The notes beneath the pieces are model-generated. The model did no database searches, was not told the DNA's origin, and saw only the letters and a program-made list of their open reading frames with translations. From an uncultured Parafilimonas sp. (GTDB taxonomy: Bacteria > Bacteroidota > Bacteroidia > Chitinophagales > Chitinophagaceae), in NCBI GenBank assembly GCA_903882935.1, contig CAIRZB010000028.1, positions 1 through 64,000 of the forward strand: a DNA stretch of 64,000 nucleotides. The letters are read 5' to 3'. Within the stretch, counting starts at the first letter, position 1. The number at the start of each line of letters is the position of its first letter. Positions 36,024 to 45,783 of the stretch are shown one piece after another. Both the position numbers and the translations under genes were made by a program.

Positions 36024-36749
36024 CTATTGCCGCCTTTTTTTCATAAAATCTTTCAACTTATCGTTCACGTAATAAAAAACATCTTCTTCAGTGTTGTGTG
36101 CCCTCAACCACTTGTAGCTAGGGCGGAATTTTTCAATAAAATCACTTAGGTCATCCCCTTTAAGGCCAGTGTAAGACGATACCAAATCCCTCGGAAAACG
36201 ATAGTCGATATAATTAGTTTCCTCTATTTCGTCAAACTGCTTATAAGCGGATTTACGGTCTCTTTCTTTTTTCCTAAATATGGGGTCTAAGTTCAAGGCA
36301 ATACCGGCACCTGAGTTACTTTTTCCAACCGAAGGTGTTTTTGGCCCCGCATCGTCCACAAAGGCTTGGCGGCGTTTAACACTATCCTGTTGGTATTTAC
36401 TAACACCTTTTGTGGTAACAGTAACGGCGGCAAGCTCGTTTGGCAGGTGCGCCAAATAAACGGTAACTGTATCGGGCGTCATGGTTGCCACACGTATGGT
36501 ATCGTAATGATAGGCCGGCGCATCAATAAAAACGGTTTGCCCTTCCCGTACGGCTACTTTAAAATATCCTTTGCTGTCGGTACGTGCCAGTTCGTTGGCA
36601 AAGGCATCGCTTACCAGTACATTGGCCATCGGCTGCTGGGTGGCACTGTCTTTAATAAAGCCTTTCAGGCTTCTTTTTTGCGCAGCGGCATGGCCTGCAA
36701 CCAATAACAAAAATAAAACAGCGCAACATGCGGGTAAAATTTTCTTCAT
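36024..36749 (-). CDS. Secreted carboxypeptidase-regulatory-like domain protein
   Basis: The frame opens 14 codons earlier, but the ATG at 36749 gives a clean signal peptide MKKILPACCAVLFLLLVAGHAAAQ and is preferred; 241 residues result. The mature N-terminus KGFIKDSATQQPMANVLVSD...DSKGYFKVAV is a carboxypeptidase-D regulatory-like Ig fold as found at the start of SusC/TonB-dependent proteins, but no plug or barrel follows. The C-terminal half is charged and unassigned (DRKSAYKQFDEIEETNYIDY). Such stand-alone proteins are frequent in Bacteroidota and of unknown role. It ends about 180 bp from the convergent darcynin gene. Confidence 0.7.
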   Translation of the reverse strand: MKKILPACCAVLFLLLVAGHAAAQKRSLKGFIKDSATQQPMANVLVSDAFANELARTDSKGYFKVAVREGQTVFIDAPAYHYDTIRVATMTPDTVTVYLAHLPNELAAVTVTTKGVSKYQQDSVKRRQAFVDDAGPKTPSVGKSNSGAGIALNLDPIFRKKERDRKSAYKQFDEIEETNYIDYRFPRDLVSSYTGLKGDDLSDFIEKFRPSYKWLRAHNTEEDVFYYVNDKLKDFMKKRRQ

Positions 36750-36977
36750 ATGTTCTCCAATGATACAGATAAAGTACAAAGCAAGTGCCAATGTGTGCCG
36801 TTATAATAATGTTAACTACTAAAACTTTGGGCAACCAACAGCTTACCATCCTTGCCAAGTGTTCAAGCATTTAACTTATCTACCAAAATTTATGGGGCTG
36901 CTCACTTCTTTCCGTTCGCTCTTAAAACCACCAATTGTGTATCTTGTGCTTTTATCGCCTTACGTTAACCGACACAC

Positions 36978-39908
36978 ATGAGAAGTTTACTTGTTGCCTG
37001 CATATTGTTAATGCTATGCAATGCTACGGCTGCCCAACAATTTTACGAACTAACACCTGCTGCTAAACATTGGGTAGACAGCGTGTATAAAAAGCTAAGC
37101 AAAAAAGAGCGCCTAGCGCAGTTAATTGTACTGCGGGAAAGCAGCCGCGACAACAACGGTAAACCAGTGTTTTACGACTCAACAGTAACTGCCTACATAC
37201 AAAAGTACAACATCGGGGCGCTTTGCTTGTTTCAAGGCAACCCGGTGGAGCAGGCCAATTACATAAACAAATACCAAAGCCTTGCCAAAACGCCCCTTAT
37301 GGTATGTATTGATGGTGAAATGGGCTTGGGCATGCGCATGACTGATAGTGTGGCCAAATTTCCCGACCAGCTTACCTTGGGTGCGTTAAACGATGCGGGG
37401 CTGGTGTACCAAACCGGCCAAGCCATTGGCCTGCAATGCAAAAGACAGGGTATACAGGTTGACTATGCACCCGTGGTGGATGTTAACAACAACCCCAACA
37501 ACCCGGTCATCAACTTCCGGTCATTTGGGGAGGACAAATACAAAGTGGCATTGTTTGGTACCCAAATAATGAAAGGCATGCAAAGCCAGGGCATTATGGC
37601 CACAGCCAAGCATTTTCCCGGCCACGGGGATGTGTCGGTTGATTCGCACTTCGACCTGCCGGTGATTAATAAAACGATGCCACAAATTGACTCGCTGGAG
37701 CTATACCCTTTTAAACAATTATTCAAAGAAGGCGTAGGCAGCGTTATGGTGGCGCATTTGAGCATACCGGCCATTGACACCACCACGCACCTGCCCACCT
37801 CGCTGTCAGCAAAAAACGTAACAGAGTTACTACGCAATACCCTCGGCTTTAAGGGAATATCATTTACCGACGCGCTTGAAATGCAAGGCGTGGCAAAATA
37901 TTACCCCGGCAGCGATGCTTCGCTACAGTCGCTCATTGCCGGTAACGACATGCTGTGCCTGCCCGGCGATATTGACGGAAGCATAAAACGCATAACAAAA
38001 GCCATACGAAAAGGCTTGTTGAAAAAAGACGACATAAATGCCAGGGTTAAAAAGGTACTACTGGCCAAATACCATTTGGGGCTACCCAACCTACAGCCCA
38101 CCAACACCGAAAACCTTACCGCCGAATTAAACGGCCAAGTAACCAGCCTGCGCAAACAGGTGGCCGAACAAGCCATTACCCTGTTGCGAATACAGCAGCC
38201 TGCATTGTTGCCCTTGGGTGGGCATACCAAAATAGCATACCTGGGGCTGGGCATAACCTCATCTAATACACTCGCCACATTGTTACAACAACATGGCAGC
38301 ACAGATGCCTATTATTTTAGCTATAAGGACTCAGCCACAAAGGCAGACAGTATTTACAAAGCCCTGCAAGGCAAATACGATGTTGTGGTAGTAGGGCTGC
38401 ACAAGTTTAACAAGTACCCCGCCAACAACTTTGGCATAAGCCCCGCAGCGGTGGCACTTGCGCAAAAGGTGCAACAAACCGAGCCAACAGTAGCATTGGT
38501 GTTCGGTAACCCATACGCTGTGAAAAATGTGGAATCCGCCCCCAACTTGGTGGCTTGTTATGAGGACGACGCCATTTTTCAGCAGGCGGCATTTGATTGG
38601 CTGCAGGGCAAGTTTTCGGCCAAAGGAAGCTTACCCGTAACCGTTAGTGAAACCTTGCATTATGGCAGCGGCATTATGGATTCCACCGTGTTGCCCAAAG
38701 CGTTGCCAGAAACCGTGGGCATGAACAGCGCAGCCCTAGGTGCCATTGACAGCATTGCCAACGACGCCATAGCAAAACACGCAACACCCGGTTGCGTAGT
38801 GCTGGTTGCCAAAGATGGCAAGCTGGTGTTTAACAAAGCTTATGGTTACATGGGCTACGACAGTACCGAACGCGTTACCACTGCCAGCGTGTACGACATG
38901 GCCTCGGTTACGAAAATATCCGCCACCACGGTGTCGGTTATGAAACTGTATGAGGAAGGCAGGCTTGACCTTACAAAAACACTGGGCGACTATTTGCCCT
39001 GGGTACGTGGCACCAACAAAGAAGGGCTTTCCATCGAAAAAATATTGCTGCACCAGGCCGGGTTAAACCCTTTTATACCTTTTTACCGCGAAACAATTGA
39101 CACAGCCACCGGCAAGCCCAAACCGGGCTTTTACCGGCCTATGGCCGACGCGCTGTACAGCCTGCGCGTGGCCGATAGCATGTATATGCGCCACGACTGG
39201 GTTGATACTATGTACAAACGCATTGTACAAAGCAAGGTGGGCCCGGCAGACAAATATGTGTACAGCGACAACGACTTTATTTTTATGGGCAAGGTGGTGC
39301 AGCAAATAACCGGCTTGCCGCTGGATGAGTATGTGAAAGAAACTTTTTACAAACCGCTTAACATGCCCAGCACCACCTTTCACCCGAGGGAACACGAACC
39401 GCTAAACACGATTGCCCCCACCGAAAAGGAAAAATACTTCCGCCTGCAGCAAATACGGGGCGATGTGCACGACCCCGGAGCAGCCATGTTTGGCGGCGTG
39501 GCGGGCCATGCGGGTTTGTTCAGCAACGCCTATGACCTAGCCAAACTTTACCAAATGCTGCTAAACGGCGGCAAACTAAACGGTGTGCGGCTATTGAAAA
39601 AAGAAACCATCAATTATTTTACGGCTTACCACAGCAACATAAGCCGCAGGGGTATTGGGTTTGACAAACCCGAGAAAGACAATGCCACCAGCAAGGAGCC
39701 ATACCCATCAAAATATTGCAGCCCGCTTACCTATGGCCACACCGGGTTTACTGGCATTGGTGTTTGGGTTGACCCTAAGTATAACCTTATTTACATGTTT
39801 TTCAGCAACAGGGTTAACCCCGATGGTGGGGATAACCTAAAGCTGAGCCACATGAATGTGCGCAGCAATATTTTCGATGCCATTTATACATCGCTCGGTG
39901 TGCATTAA
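36978..39908 (+). CDS. GH3 NagZ-like glycosidase fused to a serine hydrolase
   Basis: Signal peptide MRSLLVACILLMLCNATAAQ is followed by a glycoside hydrolase family 3 domain (about 30-380) with the NagZ-type motif KHFPGHGDVSVDSHFD, whose Asp-His pair acts as general acid, and the nucleophile Asp298 in FTDALEM. A GH3 C-terminal-like region (about 390-580) follows. The C-terminal part (about 590-976) is a class C beta-lactamase/D,D-peptidase-like serine hydrolase with S643-V-T-K646 and Y762-S-D, plus HAGLFSNAYDLAK. NagZ-type GH3 enzymes remove N-acetylglucosamine from wall fragments; the fused hydrolase could cleave a peptide or ester. The pairing and export suggest periplasmic or surface peptidoglycan turnover, although the substrate is inferred. 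Confidence 0.88.
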   Translation: MRSLLVACILLMLCNATAAQQFYELTPAAKHWVDSVYKKLSKKERLAQLIVLRESSRDNNGKPVFYDSTVTAYIQKYNIGALCLFQGNPVEQANYINKYQSLAKTPLMVCIDGEMGLGMRMTDSVAKFPDQLTLGALNDAGLVYQTGQAIGLQCKRQGIQVDYAPVVDVNNNPNNPVINFRSFGEDKYKVALFGTQIMKGMQSQGIMATAKHFPGHGDVSVDSHFDLPVINKTMPQIDSLELYPFKQLFKEGVGSVMVAHLSIPAIDTTTHLPTSLSAKNVTELLRNTLGFKGISFTDALEMQGVAKYYPGSDASLQSLIAGNDMLCLPGDIDGSIKRITKAIRKGLLKKDDINARVKKVLLAKYHLGLPNLQPTNTENLTAELNGQVTSLRKQVAEQAITLLRIQQPALLPLGGHTKIAYLGLGITSSNTLATLLQQHGSTDAYYFSYKDSATKADSIYKALQGKYDVVVVGLHKFNKYPANNFGISPAAVALAQKVQQTEPTVALVFGNPYAVKNVESAPNLVACYEDDAIFQQAAFDWLQGKFSAKGSLPVTVSETLHYGSGIMDSTVLPKALPETVGMNSAALGAIDSIANDAIAKHATPGCVVLVAKDGKLVFNKAYGYMGYDSTERVTTASVYDMASVTKISATTVSVMKLYEEGRLDLTKTLGDYLPWVRGTNKEGLSIEKILLHQAGLNPFIPFYRETIDTATGKPKPGFYRPMADALYSLRVADSMYMRHDWVDTMYKRIVQSKVGPADKYVYSDNDFIFMGKVVQQITGLPLDEYVKETFYKPLNMPSTTFHPREHEPLNTIAPTEKEKYFRLQQIRGDVHDPGAAMFGGVAGHAGLFSNAYDLAKLYQMLLNGGKLNGVRLLKKETINYFTAYHSNISRRGIGFDKPEKDNATSKEPYPSKYCSPLTYGHTGFTGIGVWVDPKYNLIYMFFSNRVNPDGGDNLKLSHMNVRSNIFDAIYTSLGVH

Positions 39909-40033
39909 TGGATACTATGGGCTTTAAGCAGGGTGAATATGCCGCTTAAAAGTTTGGCTTACAATATTAATTGGTTTGCGGTGCGGATAATCGCAAAAAA
40001 ATTCTATTTTGAGCCGCACCCGAAAATTACCAA

Positions 40034-42058
40034 ATGAGATCAACCATCCTGCTACTGGCGGCCATCTGCATTAACTATTTTGCCGCCAGCGCCCAAAAAC
40101 CCACATCAGCCAAGGAACCGCAATGGGTTGTGGTAAACAAGCTTGACTACGCCAACACCAGTTTGGACAAAGACGCGGAAGACGGGTATATTGACGTGGA
40201 TTATGAACGCCAAGTTTCCCTGGCCGAACAAGCGACTTATATACGCCAAAGCAGCCGCATCATATCAGAAGCCGGTGTGCAAAACCGGTCGCAGGTATCG
40301 GTGAGTTTCGACCCAAGCTTCCAACAACTGGTTTTTCATACCATACGCATTTTTCGCAACGGCCAGATAATAAATAAGCTGGATTTACAGAAGATAACCA
40401 CCGTACACCAAGAAAGCGATTTGGATAATTTTATTTACAATGGCACAGTGAATGCACTTTTGGTGGTGGATGATGTGCGCAAGGGCGATGTGCTGGAATA
40501 TAGTTACACCCTTAAAGGCTTTAACCCAGTTTTTGAAAGCAAATACGGAACCACCATTATTTCTGCTGGTTCCAGCCCTTTATATAACCTGTACTTTTCG
40601 GTGCTGGTGCCACAAGGGCGCAGCATATCCATCAAAAACAACCTAGACACAATACAACCACAGATACATACCCAGGGCGGGCAAACGGCCTACGTTTGGC
40701 ACAAAACACTAATGGCACCGGTACACCCGCAGGACCACTACCCCTCCTGGTACGACCCTTACCCTGAAATTATGTTGGGCGAATACAAAAGCTGGAAAGA
40801 GGTGAACGACTGGGCCGTGAAGCTTTTTCCGAAAAAGGCCTCATTATCTCCCGCCCTTTCGCAAAAAATTAAAGAAATCGCAACAGCCGACTCAACCGAG
40901 GAGGGCCGCGCCCAAGCTGCTTTGCGTTTTGTGCAGGATGATATTAGGTACATGGGCATTGAAATGGGCGAACACAGCCACCGCCCTGCCACACCCGACA
41001 AAGTTATGGCACAGCGTTTTGGCGACTGTAAGGAAAAATCGTACCTGTTGTGCACTATGCTGCAAGCCATGGGCATGGAAGCCAGCCCGGTATTAATTAG
41101 CACCGACGATAACAAAGCATTGCTAGCCCATTTACCTGGCCTGCAAAGCTTTAACCACTGCACGGTAAGGGCCAAAGTAAAAGGGCAATATTATTGGTTT
41201 GACCCCACCATAAGTTACCAGCGCGGCAAGCTGCAGGATATTTATTACCCCGACTACCAATGCGGGCTAGTGATAACAGATACCACCACGGCCTTAACCG
41301 TTATACCCACCAATACCAACGGCACGCAGGAGGTGAAGGAGGTATTTAATATACCCAACATGGGTGGTGCGGCGCAATTGGTGGTTACATCCACCTACAC
41401 GGGCTATTGTGCTGACAACCAGCGCGAACAATACAAAACCAGCAGCAATTACGACATACTAAAGGCTGTGCAAAAGTTTTATGCCTACAATTTTGAGAAA
41501 ATAAATGGCGACAGCCTGGTGTATTACGACGATGAAAAAACGGGTGTGGTTACCCGCAAAGCCTATTTTACCCTAAAGGATATTTGGGAGGATGACAAGG
41601 GTGCCAAAAAGTTGCATTTACAGCCGTTTGTAATTGGCAGTGCCATGAAGAAGCCCGACGACAAAATACGCAGCATGCCGTATAGCATTACCTACCCCGC
41701 CAAATACCATGAGGAAGTGGAAGTAAACCTGCCCGAGGATTGGAATGTTGACACCGCTGGCACTTATGCTAACTGCCCGGCATTTTCGTTTACCATGGCC
41801 TCCACCTATGCGTTTAGGCAATTGCGGATAGTGTATGACTATGTGGCCAAGAAAGACCATATACTGCCCGCTGAAACAGATGACCTTTTAGCAGCGGTTA
41901 AAAAAGCCGACGACAATGAAGGCTTTGACCTTACTTATGGCGACAGCGTTGACAAGAAGCAGCTACAAAAAAATTCGGGTAACAACGTAGCGTATGTAAT
42001 GGTAGCGATAGTGGTACTGATAGGCGGCATTGTTTGGTGGAGCCAGCGGATGGGATAA
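40034..42058 (+). CDS. DUF3857/transglutaminase-like exported protein
   Basis: The 674-residue product has a signal peptide (MRSTILLLAAICINYFAASA-Q), a DUF3857 beta-sandwich (about 50-240, with FRNGQIINKLDLQK and LEYSYTLKGFNP), and a transglutaminase/protease-like domain containing RFGDCKEKSYLL, with putative nucleophile Cys332 preceded by RFVQDDIRYMG. Near the end (about 653-668) there is one membrane helix, VMVAIVVLIGGIVWW, with a short tail, suggesting an inner-membrane-anchored periplasmic protein. The family is common in Bacteroidota; substrate unknown. It follows the NagZ-like fusion by 125 bp on the same strand and may belong to the same functional neighbourhood. Confidence 0.85.
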   Translation: MRSTILLLAAICINYFAASAQKPTSAKEPQWVVVNKLDYANTSLDKDAEDGYIDVDYERQVSLAEQATYIRQSSRIISEAGVQNRSQVSVSFDPSFQQLVFHTIRIFRNGQIINKLDLQKITTVHQESDLDNFIYNGTVNALLVVDDVRKGDVLEYSYTLKGFNPVFESKYGTTIISAGSSPLYNLYFSVLVPQGRSISIKNNLDTIQPQIHTQGGQTAYVWHKTLMAPVHPQDHYPSWYDPYPEIMLGEYKSWKEVNDWAVKLFPKKASLSPALSQKIKEIATADSTEEGRAQAALRFVQDDIRYMGIEMGEHSHRPATPDKVMAQRFGDCKEKSYLLCTMLQAMGMEASPVLISTDDNKALLAHLPGLQSFNHCTVRAKVKGQYYWFDPTISYQRGKLQDIYYPDYQCGLVITDTTTALTVIPTNTNGTQEVKEVFNIPNMGGAAQLVVTSTYTGYCADNQREQYKTSSNYDILKAVQKFYAYNFEKINGDSLVYYDDEKTGVVTRKAYFTLKDIWEDDKGAKKLHLQPFVIGSAMKKPDDKIRSMPYSITYPAKYHEEVEVNLPEDWNVDTAGTYANCPAFSFTMASTYAFRQLRIVYDYVAKKDHILPAETDDLLAAVKKADDNEGFDLTYGDSVDKKQLQKNSGNNVAYVMVAIVVLIGGIVWWSQRMG

Positions 42059-42228
42059 TTGGCACATATTCCAAAATTGTCAGCATAAACCGAATATTAT
42101 CAAAAACCAAAAAATCCCAATTTCAATCAGATAACTCTTCAGCTCCTGCTCTAACTTGGAGACAACTTTATAAATTCTTCTTTCTATACTTACATTATTA
42201 TTTTATCGAATTTAAAGCCAAGATCAAA

Positions 42229-43070
42229 ATGGCATATTTCCTTTTTTATAGATGAAAGCGGTCAAGACCATCATGATTCACCCTATGAAGTACTGGCAGG
42301 TTTTGCTATACAGGATAAAGACCTTTGGAACTTTATAAGAGCGGTGCATGAAATAGAATTAAGTTGTTTTGGCAGAAGATATAGGCTTGATAACCGAGAA
42401 ATAAAGGCTAAAAAATTTCTTAATAAAAAAAACATTTCGGTTAGCCGAGCAATTGCCACCCATTGATTTATTTGAAAGAACCCAATTTGCAAGAGAAGCG
42501 TTGGATCATGGTGACAGCATTAACAAACAAAGGCTTACTGCTTTGGCCCAAGCTAAACTTTCTTATGTGACTCAACTTTTCCAATTGTGCCAACAATATC
42601 GGTGCAAAATTTTTTCATCTATTGTAGCTGACCCAAATACTATTCCAGCAGACAAAACAATGTTACGTAAAGATTAAATCTATTTATTTGAGCGGTTTTA
42701 CTACTTTTTGTAAGATAAACCGGAAGAACTGCGGGGAATTGTTGTATTTGATGAACTGGAGAAGTCTGCCAGTCATATTTTATTAACACAAATGGATAAA
42801 TACTTCAAAAATACCGCTAAAGGGAGACTACGAAGCAGTCTTGTTATTCCCGAACCTTTTTTTGTTCATAGCGATCTTACAACGGGTATTCAAGTGGTGG
42901 ACTTAATGGCTTATGTTCTTTCATGGAACTTTAGAGTGGGTGGTTTAAACAAACTGGGTAGGGAGGAGTTAAATAGCTATCTTGAACTACTGAAACCATT
43001 GATATACAGGACAATAAGGGAAATTGGAGATGTTCAGGAACATGTAATATGGAGCGTGACGGTTGTTTAA
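42229..43070 (+). pseudogene. Decayed DUF3800 gene
   Basis: Assembled across frames the product reads MAYFLF-IDESGQDHHDSPYEVLAGFAI...LNKKTFRLAEQLPPIDLFERTQ...GIVVFDELEKSASHILLTQMDKYF...GIQVVDLMAYVLSW, the pattern of DUF3800 proteins (RNase H-like fold; IDESG near the N-terminus, D-LMAY near the C-terminus). Four lesions are visible: a one-base frameshift in the T6 run at 42242-42247, another in the A8 run at 42425-42432, and in-frame TAA codons at 42675-42677 and 42711-42713. The frameshifts sit in homopolymers and could be sequencing errors, but the two stops are independent. DUF3800 genes are often found in defence or mobile regions, but nothing mobile remains here. Confidence 0.8.
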
Positions 43071-43187
43071 AAAGAAAAAGGCAATGTCAGTTTCCCAACA
43101 AAGCCTCCAATGTAAATATATGATATTAACAAGCAAGGAAAAATTAAATCCGTCGGCTAACCCTATTTCGATTAACTAACATCTTTG

Positions 43188-45401
43188 CTACTCCACCGTA
43201 AACCAGGTATAACTTTCCGCCGCTATCGTAAACGAAAGCGTAATATTACCGGCCTTATCAACCGCAAAGGTTTTTACCACCCCTTCTTGTTCTTTTACAT
43301 GGGCAGTATTTGCCAAACCGGTATAATACAAAGGCAATTTAATGGTACGTGTAATGGCTGTTTTAAGCGGGTTGTACAGCAGCACCAATCCCTTGGTTTT
43401 ACCTGCTGGGTCAACATGCATAATGCCGTCCCAATCGCGGCCATCGGCACGGCGCAGGTGTATAATGTCGGCATTCAGTATGTCCCGGTATTTTTTATAC
43501 CACCCCACTACCGCGGCCACTGTTTTACGGGTGGTATCGGCATCGTACAGGCGGGGGCCCCGGTAACAAGCCTGCACACCCGCCCCATAATATTGCACCA
43601 TTAACTGTTTGTAATCTTTCAAATGTTGGGACAGCGGCTCCAGCACAGCCTCCGGCCCACCGCCCTGGTACCTTGTTAGTGGCACAAAACCCCAACTCAT
43701 GCTGGGCGTCTTCTCCCAAAGGCCGTCATAAATGTTTTGGCGGTTTAAAATCATCTGCTGCTCACGGGGAAGGGAGAAATTTACTTCTCTGTAGCCGATG
43801 CCTATTTTGTTGGTGCCGTCTAAAAAATACCAGTCGGGCGCGTTTACATAAATGCCGTTTTCGCTGCACCAGTGGTACAAGCCTTTTTGCAGTTCCATTT
43901 GATTCCATTGGCTGTCATCAAGGCCTAGGTGGCCGGGGTGCTTGGTAGATGCACACACATCGCCGGGGTAAGGGCCGTCGTTCTCAAAAATATCAAAGCC
44001 GGTGTTACTAATAAAGTGTTTCAGTTTGGCAATATACGCCAGCCCCCAATTGCTGCCCAGGCAGGGTGCGTTGCCAAAAAATGCCGCCGCGTCGGGTTTG
44101 CCAGTAACGGGGTCTACCACATCATCCGCATCACTAATCCTGCGCGAGCTGAACAAGGAATACCCACCAATTTTTATGCCTTTGCTGTGGGCGTAGGCGG
44201 CAAGGGCCTTCCAGGTGGCTATATTTTTCGCGCTGGAATCCTCCATGTTGCAGTGGCTGCCAAAACTTAAAATCAGTGCCTCGTAACCGGTGGCCGCGCA
44301 TTGGTCAACCGCGTCTTTCACCTGTTGGTCATTTTCACTCACCAGGTGCATAAATATCGGGTTGGCGGTGGTCCAAGGGGCAATGGCCCGGTACATTTTG
44401 CGTATGGCCAGACCGCGCCGTTCGCGGTCGTAACTGTCCATCAACAACTCGCAGGTGCGCACTGAGTGGTAGGTTTCGCCGGGTGCCAGCACCACGCCGG
44501 TTACTTTTTCGGGGTACACTTCCAGCAGGCAAGGTGTTTGGTAATTATAGTTTACTTGGCTGGTATAGGTGCTGTCGGTGTTCCAATGGGTGGTTTGGTC
44601 GCTTATGTCGTAGCGCATGGCGTTGTTAAAAGCGTAATTGGTTTCTACATAAATACCATGCTGTTTTTTCATTTCGGCGGGCGTGCCCACCACTGCACTT
44701 TCCTCCTCCACCAAGCCCAGTATTTCATTCACCACCTTGTTGATGGTAACCGGCTGGCTGCCGTTATTTTGTATAGACACTGATTTTATGGTGAGCGGAA
44801 GCCCGTTGTAAAGCTCGTACTGTACCGTTACCGCCAAGGCTTTTAACTCGGGCAGTTTTGATGCGAACAACAGCGAAAGCTGTATGCCCGCAGCCTGCTT
44901 GGTATTGGTGGCCCAAACCTTTGGTTGCCAGTTTACATGGGGTTGTATGGCACCAATTGCAAACGATTGCAGGGCAAAATCACTGTCGCCGGCCGTTAGC
45001 CCATCCACCCAACCGGGCAGTAGGTAAGCGTTTTCCTTTTGGCCGCGCAGGCCGCCAATATTGTATACGATGCCGTTAATGTTTATGCGCGCTTCCGGCT
45101 TAACTGAGCGCAACAACTGCTGGCCATTGGCAAGGTTGGTATAATCGGTGCAGGTTAGGTTGGGTTGTATGCGAAAAACACGTTTAACCAAGCCGTTGTA
45201 CAACGCAATGTCTTTGCCGCCGGGCATTTCGTACACGCCTGCTTTGGTGGCCACTGGCGTTACCAGCCAGTCTTTGGCCTGTATTTGCTCCATCGCCGGT
45301 TGCCAGGCGGGCAGCACGGGTACGCTAGTTTGGGCCATGGCAGTGTTTAGCATTAGGGTTGCGAGTAAGGTGGCAATTAAACAGGTGTATTGTTTGGTCA
45401 T
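43188..45401 (-). CDS. Secreted alpha-galactosidase-like glycoside hydrolase
   Basis: The 737-residue product has a signal peptide (MTKQYTCLIATLLATLMLNTAMA-Q). An N-terminal beta-sandwich domain (about 50-330) precedes a TIM-barrel-like region with ALILSFGSHCNMEDSSA, GIKIGGYSLFSSRR and FDIFENDGPYPGDVC, where the Asp in ENDGPYPGD is positioned like a clan GH-D catalytic residue. A C-terminal beta domain ends in SFTIAAESYTWFTVE. The pattern fits GH36/GH27-like alpha-galactosidases or related uncharacterised glycosidases of Bacteroidota; the specificity is not certain. It stands alone, next to the tRNA-Lys gene, divergent from it. Confidence 0.55.
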   Translation of the reverse strand: MTKQYTCLIATLLATLMLNTAMAQTSVPVLPAWQPAMEQIQAKDWLVTPVATKAGVYEMPGGKDIALYNGLVKRVFRIQPNLTCTDYTNLANGQQLLRSVKPEARININGIVYNIGGLRGQKENAYLLPGWVDGLTAGDSDFALQSFAIGAIQPHVNWQPKVWATNTKQAAGIQLSLLFASKLPELKALAVTVQYELYNGLPLTIKSVSIQNNGSQPVTINKVVNEILGLVEEESAVVGTPAEMKKQHGIYVETNYAFNNAMRYDISDQTTHWNTDSTYTSQVNYNYQTPCLLEVYPEKVTGVVLAPGETYHSVRTCELLMDSYDRERRGLAIRKMYRAIAPWTTANPIFMHLVSENDQQVKDAVDQCAATGYEALILSFGSHCNMEDSSAKNIATWKALAAYAHSKGIKIGGYSLFSSRRISDADDVVDPVTGKPDAAAFFGNAPCLGSNWGLAYIAKLKHFISNTGFDIFENDGPYPGDVCASTKHPGHLGLDDSQWNQMELQKGLYHWCSENGIYVNAPDWYFLDGTNKIGIGYREVNFSLPREQQMILNRQNIYDGLWEKTPSMSWGFVPLTRYQGGGPEAVLEPLSQHLKDYKQLMVQYYGAGVQACYRGPRLYDADTTRKTVAAVVGWYKKYRDILNADIIHLRRADGRDWDGIMHVDPAGKTKGLVLLYNPLKTAITRTIKLPLYYTGLANTAHVKEQEGVVKTFAVDKAGNITLSFTIAAESYTWFTVE

Positions 45402-45460
45402 AAAAAGGGTGGTTTTATAAAAACGGAGCCAATATAGTAAAACTATGCCTGAAACATTTT

Positions 45461-45494
45461 TTGTTGGTGCGGATTATAAAACAACTTACCTTTG
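45461..45494 (+). promoter_or_regulatory. tRNA-Lys promoter (TTG - N23 - TACCTTTG)
   Basis: TTG at 45461-45463, inside a TTTTTTG run, and TACCTTTG at 45487-45494 have the same 23-bp spacing as the lysS promoter. The -7 box ends 17 nt before the tRNA. Confidence 0.75.
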
Positions 45495-45511
45495 CAGCCT
45501 TAAAAAAAAAT

Positions 45512-45584
45512 GACTCTGTAGCTCAGTTGGTAGAGCAGCTGACTCTTAATCATCGGGTCCGGGGTTCGAACCCCCGCGGGGTCA
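45512..45584 (+). tRNA. tRNA-Lys (anticodon CTT)
   Basis: The 73-nt cloverleaf has acceptor stem GACTCTG paired with CGGGGTC (with wobble pairs), discriminator A at 45584, D-arm AGCTCAGTTGGTAGAGC, anticodon loop CTCTTAA giving anticodon CTT (Lys), and T-arm GGGGTTCGAACCCC. No CCA is encoded. It has its own promoter and a terminator at 45598-45634. Confidence 0.95.
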
Positions 45585-45597
45585 CAAAAAAATAACA

Positions 45598-45634
45598 AAA
45601 AGCCTTGCAAGTCAATAGATTGTAAGGCTTTTTT
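45598..45634 (+). terminator. Terminator after tRNA-Lys
   Basis: AAAGCCTTGCAA and TTGTAAGGCTTT pair with one mismatch around a 10-nt loop, followed by a T run. It lies 14 nt after the tRNA. Confidence 0.75.
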
Positions 45635-45783
45635 GTTTGAAAAACCGTGTAGTTATATTGGTGTAATGTTAATGTACGTAGCTTAAAACTATCCAAAAAA
45701 CGTTGGTGGCTATTTAGTTAGTTTCATTCGGCCAGTTCAAACAAATTCGTGCATAACTATTAGAACGAAATAACACTACCCCC

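Noticed and set aside
42034..42255. 73-codon frame after the DUF3857 gene as a separate protein
   Set aside because: It starts within the DUF3857 gene in another frame, and its end overlaps the first codons of the decayed DUF3800 gene.
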